Source of the DNA: an uncultured Candidatus Planktophila sp.
GTDB taxonomy: Bacteria; Actinomycetota; Actinomycetes; Nanopelagicales; Nanopelagicaceae
Length of the DNA stretch: 5,270 nt
Assembly: GCA_937927965.1 (NCBI GenBank)
Contig: CALEZA010000113.1
Span: forward strand, 1-5,270
Reading direction: 5' to 3'
Of the stretch, positions 1-5,270 are shown piece by piece. Numbering within the stretch: the first letter of the stretch is position 1; every line of letters begins with the position of its first letter. The notes beneath the pieces were generated by a model. That model worked only from the letters and a program-made list of their open reading frames with translations. It was not told the DNA's origin and ran no database searches. A program made the translations under genes and the position numbers.

Positions 1-1
1 G

Positions 2-577
2 ATGTTTGAATTCGAATCCCAAGAAGCATGGTCGGCAAGTTTCAAGTTAGCGACCAATAGTCTGCGCGCCTCTGATGTGCGCGATGAACTCGATGTTCAC
101 CAAATCGCCGCACCGAAAGATCTTGCTGCAAACGCAATGGCGGCATGCGCCAACGTTATTGCCGGTCAATTGCACTCGGCTGACGCGGGCGAAGGGCGAA
201 TCGTATTCTTGCGAGACGATAAGCAGGTTGAGGCTTGGGGCGGCTCAAGCCGCGTAATCTGCTTCATAAAGTCATCGCTAGAGGCGCATATCGCCAATGA
301 TGAACGCCTGGCAGAAATTGCCTGGAACTGGCTCTCCGAAGCGCTCCGTCAGCGAGGCGCTGATTACTTTGCCGAAGCAGGAACTGCAACCCGCATTCAC
401 TCAACCGGCTTCGGCGGCTTGTCAAATGATCCTGATCATGCAGAGATAGAAATTCGCGCTTCATGGTCGCCTAAGGGCGACAACCTAAGACCACATCTTG
501 AGGCATTTCAAGACCTGGTCTGCATGGTTAGCGGTCTGCCGCACCTTCCAACTGGAGTCGGCAGCATTGGCAGATAG
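2..577 (+). CDS. DUF3000 family protein, function unknown
   Basis: This is a 191-residue protein of the DUF3000 family, which is largely restricted to Actinobacteria and has no established function. The recognisable family features, in order, are: an N-terminal SFKLATNSLR segment (residues 13-22), followed by a QIAAPKDLA segment (34-42); a GRIVFLRDD...EAWGG block (65-81); AWNWLSEAL (107-115); GTATRIHSTGFGGL (127-140); EIEIRASWSP (148-157); and the closing GLPHLPTGV (178-186). No signal peptide or membrane segment is visible, so it is probably cytoplasmic. The ATG at base 2 puts the family's conserved core at about the usual distance from the N terminus. Only one base precedes it, however, so its ribosome binding site is not visible and an earlier start cannot be excluded. 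Its end overlaps the RNase D start by 11 bases, which suggests co-translation. That it works with RNase D is inference from position only. Confidence 0.88.
   Translation: MFEFESQEAWSASFKLATNSLRASDVRDELDVHQIAAPKDLAANAMAACANVIAGQLHSADAGEGRIVFLRDDKQVEAWGGSSRVICFIKSSLEAHIANDERLAEIAWNWLSEALRQRGADYFAEAGTATRIHSTGFGGLSNDPDHAEIEIRASWSPKGDNLRPHLEAFQDLVCMVSGLPHLPTGVGSIGR
554..557 (+). promoter_or_regulatory. Ribosome binding site for the TTG start of RNase D
   Basis: GGAG lies nine bases before the TTG at 567, inside the 3' end of the DUF3000 gene. This is good spacing for a Shine-Dalgarno site and is the main reason for choosing TTG 567 over the upstream in-frame ATG at 498. Confidence 0.6.
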
Positions 578-1880
578 TTCAGAGCAGCTTGAATCGGTAG
601 ATCTGCCGGTTCTTGGCTCACCACGCAACCCTGTTGTTTTTGTAGACACTGTCGATAGCCTTACTGATGCCGTAAGCAGTCTTAGAGCGGCCACTGGGCC
701 ATTTGCATTAGACGCAGAACGCGCTAGCGGATTCAAGTACAGCCAACGGGCCTATCTAATTCAGATTTATCGTCTGGGCTCCCCCATTTTTCTGATTGAT
801 CCAGCGGCTATTTCACCAGACGGTGAAAAAGAGCCTTTTGCAGACCTAGCAAAAATTCTTGCTTCTGACGAATGGTTGCTGCACGCCGCCTCGCAAGACA
901 TTCCTTGCTTGGCGATGTTGGGGCTCATTCCTACCAAGCTTTTTGATACCGAGCTGGCGTCTCGGCTTGCAAATCTCGAACGAGTCGGGCTGGGCAGCGT
1001 ATGCGAATCGCTAATCGGTTTAAGGCTTGCCAAAGAGCACTCAGCACAAGATTGGTCCATCAGACCTCTTCCAGAAGATTGGCTGAACTATGCAGCCCTA
1101 GATGTTGAACTACTCATCGAGTTGCGTGATGAGATAGAAAAATTGCTTATTGAGAATAAGAAATTGAAATGGGCCGAGCAGGAGTTTGCAGCTATTTTGA
1201 AAGCCCCACCTCATCCCCCACGCATAGACCCTTGGCGACGCACATCAGGTTCGCATAAGGTGAAAAAGCGCCATCAACTAGCTGTGGTGAGAGAACTATG
1301 GATTGCTCGCGATGAGTTAGCCCGTGAAGCAGATATCTCTCAAGGTCGCTTACTCTCTGATGCGGCCATCACTGCTCTGGCTCTTGCCAGCGAAAGCGCT
1401 CCCCTCACTACAAAGAAGCAGCTTGAGAAGGTTCTGCGACCTATCGGTCTCAGAGCTCGTTGGATGGAATCGGCTCCAACTTGGATAGCCGCAATAGCTT
1501 CTGCTCTATCTCTGACAGAAGATCAATGCCCTCCTATGAAGATCAAGGGCGACTCCCTTCCGCCTGTAAAGATTTGGCGAGATCGTTTCCCAGAACGCTA
1601 TGCACCCCTCTCCCATGCACGAGCAGGCACTGTGGCAGCTGCTGCAGAGCTCAATCTTCCAGTTGAAAATCTGATGACCCCAGAGCTCATTCGCAGAGCC
1701 TGCTGGAATCTGCCTCAAGGAGAACATGAGCTCTCAGAGATCCAGAGCCTCCTACAAGAATGGGGCGCCAGAGATTGGCAGATTGATGCTGTGGCACCAA
1801 TTCTCCAAGCAGCCCTCAGACAGAGTGAACCACTTCCTGAGCCTGAGGTTGAAGCATCTGAAGAAAACCCTGAAAGTTGA
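567..1880 (+). CDS. rnd: Ribonuclease D family 3'-5' exoribonuclease with HRDC domain
   Basis: This is a 437-residue DEDDy exonuclease, which in this family trims 3' ends of tRNA precursors and other structured RNAs in the cytoplasm. All five expected catalytic residues are visible: D49 and E51 in FALDAERASG (Exo I), D111 in LLHAASQDIPCL (Exo II), and Y175 and D179 in NYAALDVELL (Exo III). The nuclease domain spans about residues 21-200. An HRDC domain follows at about 230-310 (HQLAVVRELWIARDELA), with a second HRDC-like C-terminal domain at about 340-412. A Glu/Pro-rich acidic tail covers 421-437. TTG 567 was chosen because it has GGAG nine bases upstream and gives the short variable N terminus usual for actinobacterial homologues. 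ATG 498 would give 460 residues and an 80-base overlap with the DUF3000 gene, and its additional 23 residues look like shadow translation of that gene. The function call is firm; the start is less so. Confidence 0.9.
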   Translation: MADSSEQLESVDLPVLGSPRNPVVFVDTVDSLTDAVSSLRAATGPFALDAERASGFKYSQRAYLIQIYRLGSPIFLIDPAAISPDGEKEPFADLAKILASDEWLLHAASQDIPCLAMLGLIPTKLFDTELASRLANLERVGLGSVCESLIGLRLAKEHSAQDWSIRPLPEDWLNYAALDVELLIELRDEIEKLLIENKKLKWAEQEFAAILKAPPHPPRIDPWRRTSGSHKVKKRHQLAVVRELWIARDELAREADISQGRLLSDAAITALALASESAPLTTKKQLEKVLRPIGLRARWMESAPTWIAAIASALSLTEDQCPPMKIKGDSLPPVKIWRDRFPERYAPLSHARAGTVAAAAELNLPVENLMTPELIRRACWNLPQGEHELSEIQSLLQEWGARDWQIDAVAPILQAALRQSEPLPEPEVEASEENPES

Positions 1881-1914
1881 TAGCGCTTTTCCTTACTGGC
1901 GAGTAACCTAAAAG

Positions 1915-1947
1915 CCTCAGAGTGGCCCAGACGGGCTCTCGTGAAGG
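1915..1947 (+). promoter_or_regulatory. Leader hairpin overlapping the fadA ribosome binding site
   Basis: The spacer between rnd and the thiolase gene can fold into one imperfect hairpin. The inner stem is G1924-C1928 with G1933-T1937 (one G-T pair) around an AGAC loop. The middle stem is GAG 1920-1922 with CTC 1938-1940. The outer stem is CCTCA 1915-1919 with the 1942-1947 segment. Single bulges are at T1923, G1941 and A1944 (or A1945). That is 13 pairs in 33 bases. The outer stem pairs with the AAGG part of the thiolase gene's AAGGAG site. No run of T follows, so it is not an intrinsic terminator. Folding was done by hand, no energy was computed, and a regulatory role is inference. Confidence 0.35.
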
Positions 1948-1949
1948 AG
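1944..1949 (+). promoter_or_regulatory. Ribosome binding site of the thiolase gene
   Basis: AAGGAG is eight bases before ATG 1958, a near-ideal Shine-Dalgarno site that fixes the thiolase start. Its first four bases lie in the 3' arm of the 1915-1947 hairpin. Confidence 0.85.
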
Positions 1950-1957
1950 TCTAGGTA

Positions 1958-3148
1958 ATGTCAAGAAGAGTCGTCCTCGTCGATGCTGTCCGCACCCCCT
2001 TTGGCAAGTCTGGTGGAGCCTTTGTTAACACTCGTGCTGATGATCTGATCATCCGTGCAATAAGAGGTTTGATTGAGCGCAATCCACAACTTCCACTAGA
2101 TCAGATTGAAGATGTTGCAATTGCTGCAGCTACGCAATCAGGTGATCAGGGAATGAATATCGGTCGCAGTGCTTCTCTTCTTGCTGGTTTACCAAACACT
2201 GTTCCTGGTTACTCAATCGATCGCTGGTGTGCTGGTGCACTCACTGCAACTACAACAATTGCTGGCGCAATCTCAATGGGTGCCATTGATTTAGCGCTTG
2301 CAGGCGGTGTTGAACATATGGGCAACCACCCAATTGGTGGAGATGTCGATCCCAACCCTCGCTACCTTGCAGAAAGAATTGTTGACACGGATGCGCTCTC
2401 CATGGGTGCAACAGCTGAAAGACTCCATGATCGCTTTCCAACCATCACAAAAGAGCGTGCTGATCGATATGCATATCACTCACAATTGAAGACAGCTAAG
2501 GCATACGAAGAAGGAAAGATTCAAAGAGATCTCATTCCAACTGCTGCTCGTTCTGCTGAATTGGGGTGGACGATCGTCTCAAACGACGAAGGACCACGCC
2601 CATCGACCACAATGGAAGGTCTTGCAGGATTGAAGACACCGTTTAGACCTGGAGGTCGAGTCACAGCTGGAAATTCATCAGGACTTAACGACGGAGCGAC
2701 TATCGCTCTTCTCGCTAGTGAAGAAAAAGCACAAGAACTCGGATTACCGATTAAAGCAACTCTCGTCTCATTTGCATTCGCAGGTGTTGAACCTGAAGTA
2801 ATGGGATATGGACCTGTTCCATCAACTATTAAGGCTTTAGCAAAAGCTGGGCTTGATATCTCTGATATTGGCGCCTTTGAGATCAATGAAGCTTTTGCGG
2901 TTCAGGTGCTGGCTTTCCTCGAACACTTTGGAATTGCAGATGATGACCCTCGCGTTAATCCATACGGTGGAGCAATTGCAGTGGGTCACCCACTTGCATC
3001 CTCAGGAGTGCGTTTAATGATCAATTTGGCTCGCACATTCGAAGCTCACCCTGAAGTTCGCTATGGCATTACAACAATGTGTATTGGCCTCGGAATGGGC
3101 GGAACAATTATCTGGGAGAACCCACACTTCCAAGGAGGATCAAAGTAA
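1958..3148 (+). CDS. fadA: Acetyl-CoA C-acyltransferase (beta-ketothiolase), FadA type
   Basis: This 396-residue thiolase would cleave 3-ketoacyl-CoA with CoA to acetyl-CoA and a shortened acyl-CoA, the last step of beta-oxidation. The length is normal for the family. The start MSRRVVLVDAVRTPFG is the typical first strand. The nucleophile is C91 in SIDRWCAGALT, the NEAF motif is at 310-313, the general-base histidine is H344 in GHPLASSG, and the second cysteine is C375 in MCIGLGMGG. All four catalytic elements are therefore intact. The GHPLASSGVRLM and TTMCIGLGMGG...IWENPHF stretches match, from memory, the actinobacterial thiolases found next to a FadB-like protein rather than biosynthetic PhaA-type enzymes. 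It is followed with no gap by the hydratase/dehydrogenase gene, so it is most likely the beta subunit of a fatty-acid oxidation complex. Chain-length preference cannot be read from the sequence; the symbol is assigned by function. Confidence 0.92.
   Translation: MSRRVVLVDAVRTPFGKSGGAFVNTRADDLIIRAIRGLIERNPQLPLDQIEDVAIAAATQSGDQGMNIGRSASLLAGLPNTVPGYSIDRWCAGALTATTTIAGAISMGAIDLALAGGVEHMGNHPIGGDVDPNPRYLAERIVDTDALSMGATAERLHDRFPTITKERADRYAYHSQLKTAKAYEEGKIQRDLIPTAARSAELGWTIVSNDEGPRPSTTMEGLAGLKTPFRPGGRVTAGNSSGLNDGATIALLASEEKAQELGLPIKATLVSFAFAGVEPEVMGYGPVPSTIKALAKAGLDISDIGAFEINEAFAVQVLAFLEHFGIADDDPRVNPYGGAIAVGHPLASSGVRLMINLARTFEAHPEVRYGITTMCIGLGMGGTIIWENPHFQGGSK
3132..3138 (+). promoter_or_regulatory. 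Strong ribosome binding site of fadB, inside the end of fadA
   Basis: AAGGAGG, almost the full anti-16S complement, lies ten bases before ATG 3149 and encodes part of the thiolase's last residues (QGGSK). It supports efficient, coupled translation of the second subunit. Confidence 0.85.
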
Positions 3149-5260
3149 ATGACAACAGCAATCACACTTCCTGAAGGTGCTCCAGAAGAAGTAGTTACAG
3201 TTGCAAAGGTGCGAGATGTCGACCTGACTCCTTTTGGATTTAAAGGTTCACTTGCTCTGATCACACTCGATAACGGTCTTGACCATAATCGTCCCAACAC
3301 GCTCGGCCCTCAATCTGTTGCATCCCTTGATGCCGCTATCACAGAGGCAATCTCCCACTCACCTTCTGCCATTGCTGTCACAGGTAAGCCATTCATCTTT
3401 GCGGCGGGTGCAGATCTTTCTGGGCTGTCATATCTCACAAATCGCGACCAAGCTCTAGCAATTGGCAAACTTGGACACGATGTATTTCGTCGTTTGGGCG
3501 AACTTGATATTCCAACATTCTCATTTATCAATGGTCTAGCTCTAGGTGGCGGACTTGAAATTGGACTTCACTGCTCTTATCGCACTTTGGCATCGACTGC
3601 CTTTACTGCATTGCCTGAAGTTTTCTTAGGACTAGTTCCTGGCTGGGGTGGAGCAACACTTCTCCCCCAACTGATTGGTCCAGAGAAAGCTGTGCAAGTA
3701 ATCATTCTTAATGCACTCAACAACAACACCATGATGAAGGCGAAGGATGCACTCAAGCTAGGTGTTGTCGATGCAGTTTACGAACCTGCAGACTTCCTAG
3801 AGAAATCAGTTCAATTCGCTGCCTCAATCTTGGGCGGTTCAACAAAGATTGAGCGAACCGATTACTCATCAGACCCAGCGTGGGAAGCAGCCCTTGAAAC
3901 AGGAAGAGCCGCAGCTCTCAAAAAATTTGGTGGCGCCGATCTTCCATCTCCTCGCAAAGCGCTTGAACTTATTGCAGCAGCAAAGACAAATACCCGCAGT
4001 CAGGGCTTTGATGCAGAGGATCAAGTACTTGCTGACCTCACAATGTCTGATCCTCTAAGAGCCTCTCTATATGCTTTCAATCTCATTCAAAAGAAGCGAA
4101 AGAAAGTGGAGGGTGCCCCTAAGGCAAATCTTGCTCGCAAGGTGACGAAAGTGGGAGTGGTTGGAGCTGGTTTAATGGCTTCACAACTGGCACTTCTTCT
4201 CGTGAGAAACCTCAAGTGCCCAGTTGTCATGACCGATATTGATCAAGCTCGCGCTGATAAGGGAGTCGCATGGGTCCATGCAGAGCTCACTAAGTTGGTT
4301 GAGAAGAAGCGCATGAGCGCCGAGAGTGCTCAGCGCCTTGCAGGACTTGTCTCAGGTTCTGCCGATAAGGGCGTTTATGCTGGGTGTGATTTCGTCATCG
4401 AAGCAATCTTTGAAGAGCTCTCATTGAAGCAAGATCTCTTTAAGTCACTGGAATCTATCGTGAGTCCAGAATGCGTATTAGCAACCAACACATCATCCCT
4501 CTCAGTCGAAAGAATGAGTGAAGGAATGAAGAATCCAGAGAGAGTTGTTGGATTCCACTTCTTCAATCCTGTGGCAATCATGCCTCTGCTTGAAATTGCC
4601 CGTACTTCTCACACAGATGACGCCACTACTGCCACAGCGGTTGAAGTGGGCAAGAATCTGAAGAAGACGATGATTATCTGCAAGGACGCACCAGGTTTTG
4701 TGGTCAATCGTCTCCTTACTCGCTTTATGGGTGAGATAACCGACGCTGTGGATGAAGGAACTGATCCAGCAACAGCTGACAATGCAATGCGATCAATTGG
4801 TTTTCCAATGAGTCCGTTTGAACTCTTGGGTCTTGTTGGGCCAGGAGTGGCCCTGCATGTTGCAGAGACTCTCCATGAAAATCTAGGTCCTCGTTATCGC
4901 ATCTCCCCTACGATGCAAGCGATGGTGAAAGAAGGAGTCAAAACTTTCTACATCAAGAATGAAAATGAAAGCTTCGGACCAAATCCAGCAGCGCTGGCCC
5001 TTATTCATAAGGGCGATTCCCCATCTACTGCAGATCAAGTTCGCGACAGAGCTCTCAAAGCACTTGCTGAAGAAGCTCGGATGATGCTCAACGAAGGTGT
5101 CGTAAGTTCACCTGCGGAGATCGATCTCTGCATGTTGCTTGGTGCGGGTTGGCCCATGCACCTTGGAGGAATCTTGCCATTCCTCGATCGTGAAGGAATT
5201 AGCGAAGCTGTGGGCGGTCAGCGCTTTCATGCTCCGGGAATTGCATCGGTTCTGAAGTAG
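3149..5260 (+). CDS. fadB: Fatty-acid oxidation complex alpha subunit: enoyl-CoA hydratase / 3-hydroxyacyl-CoA dehydrogenase
   Basis: This 703-residue fusion catalyses two consecutive beta-oxidation steps: hydration of trans-2-enoyl-CoA and NAD-dependent oxidation of the 3-hydroxyacyl-CoA. The N-terminal crotonase domain (about 30-230) has an oxyanion-hole segment AAGADL (85-90), and the two catalytic glutamates are E137 in ALGGGLE and E157 in ALPEVFLG. These correspond to E. coli FadB E119 and E139. A linker with a basic QKKRKK patch (314-319) leads to the dehydrogenase. Its Rossmann loop is GVVGAGLMAS (336-345), with D363 placed to bind the NAD ribose. Further on are IEAIFEE (417-423), TNTSSLS (446-452), catalytic H470 and E482 (HFFNP...LLEI, 12 apart as in FadB), and N520 in APGFVVNR. 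The C-terminal dehydrogenase repeats cover about 515-700. The third glycine of the NAD loop is alanine (A344), which I recall as normal in this actinobacterial subgroup. The ATG touches the fadA stop, which implies a two-subunit complex. FadJ-type naming is equally possible. Confidence 0.93.
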   Translation: MTTAITLPEGAPEEVVTVAKVRDVDLTPFGFKGSLALITLDNGLDHNRPNTLGPQSVASLDAAITEAISHSPSAIAVTGKPFIFAAGADLSGLSYLTNRDQALAIGKLGHDVFRRLGELDIPTFSFINGLALGGGLEIGLHCSYRTLASTAFTALPEVFLGLVPGWGGATLLPQLIGPEKAVQVIILNALNNNTMMKAKDALKLGVVDAVYEPADFLEKSVQFAASILGGSTKIERTDYSSDPAWEAALETGRAAALKKFGGADLPSPRKALELIAAAKTNTRSQGFDAEDQVLADLTMSDPLRASLYAFNLIQKKRKKVEGAPKANLARKVTKVGVVGAGLMASQLALLLVRNLKCPVVMTDIDQARADKGVAWVHAELTKLVEKKRMSAESAQRLAGLVSGSADKGVYAGCDFVIEAIFEELSLKQDLFKSLESIVSPECVLATNTSSLSVERMSEGMKNPERVVGFHFFNPVAIMPLLEIARTSHTDDATTATAVEVGKNLKKTMIICKDAPGFVVNRLLTRFMGEITDAVDEGTDPATADNAMRSIGFPMSPFELLGLVGPGVALHVAETLHENLGPRYRISPTMQAMVKEGVKTFYIKNENESFGPNPAALALIHKGDSPSTADQVRDRALKALAEEARMMLNEGVVSSPAEIDLCMLLGAGWPMHLGGILPFLDREGISEAVGGQRFHAPGIASVLK

Positions 5261-5270
5261 AGCTCCACTC

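Noticed and set aside
498..566. N-terminal extension of RNase D from ATG 498
   Set aside because: It lies wholly inside the DUF3000 coding sequence in another frame, and the peptide has no resemblance to RNase D N termini.
767..1060. 97-codon open frame on the minus strand inside rnd
   Set aside because: It overlaps the conserved Exo I-Exo II region of RNase D and encodes low-complexity Ser/Ala-rich sequence with no family resemblance.
1863..1891. Possible rnd terminator: GAAAA and TTTTC arms and the AGCGCT palindrome followed by T residues
   Set aside because: The arms are short and A/T only, the palindrome has no loop, and the T-run is only four bases. It does not make a convincing intrinsic terminator.
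1877..1909. Possible promoter for fadA: TTGATA (1877-1882) and TAACCT (1904-1909)
   Set aside because: Each box looks fair alone, but the 21-base gap is too long for a standard vegetative promoter, and no better-spaced pair is visible in the spacer.
2521..2886. 121-codon open frame on the minus strand inside the thiolase gene
   Set aside because: It is antisense to a strongly conserved gene, has no recognisable domain, and is explained by the codon pattern of the plus-strand gene.
1..5270. Mobile element, CRISPR array, toxin-antitoxin or defence system
   Set aside because: I found no transposase or integrase motifs, direct repeat arrays, long terminal inverted repeats or small paired genes. 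The four housekeeping-type genes account for almost all bases.

Overview
The window reads as a compact chromosomal segment of an actinobacterium. It carries four plus-strand genes: a DUF3000-family protein, an RNase D-type 3'-5' exoribonuclease, a beta-ketothiolase (FadA type) and a two-domain enoyl-CoA hydratase / 3-hydroxyacyl-CoA dehydrogenase (FadB type). DUF3000 is essentially an actinobacterial family. The order DUF3000 - RNase D - thiolase - fused hydratase/dehydrogenase is one I recall from Streptomyces and relatives. The protein motifs are of the actinobacterial subtypes, for example DRWCAG around the thiolase nucleophile and GAGLMAS in the dehydrogenase NAD loop. Base composition is moderate, with many A/T-ending codons in the fad genes. 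Together with the very tight packing, this suggests a streamlined, moderate-GC lineage such as freshwater acI/Nanopelagicales rather than a high-GC soil actinomycete. The taxonomic call is inference.

Layout. Bases 2-577 hold the DUF3000 gene; only one base lies upstream, so its own start signals are outside the window. Its 3' end overlaps the RNase D gene (567-1880) by 11 bases if the latter starts at TTG 567, which has a GGAG ribosome binding site and fits the family's N terminus. A 77-base spacer (1881-1957) follows. It contains an imperfect hairpin (1915-1947) whose 3' arm includes part of the Shine-Dalgarno sequence of the next gene. The thiolase gene (1958-3148) is directly abutted by the hydratase/dehydrogenase gene (3149-5260): stop TAA and start ATG touch, and a strong AAGGAGG site lies inside the end of the thiolase gene. 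The last ten bases (5261-5270) show nothing.

How the genes work together. The two fad genes encode what looks like a complete set for the last three steps of fatty-acid beta-oxidation (hydration, NAD-dependent oxidation, thiolytic cleavage), very probably as an alpha/beta multienzyme complex, with all expected catalytic residues present. The first two genes form a translationally overlapping pair, so the unknown DUF3000 protein may act with RNase D in RNA processing. The pairs differ in glycine codon choice, suggesting different expression levels. I see no mobile element, CRISPR array, RNA gene or clearly novel multi-gene system. The points most worth a second look are the hairpin that could hide the fadA ribosome binding site, and the tight DUF3000-RNase D coupling.
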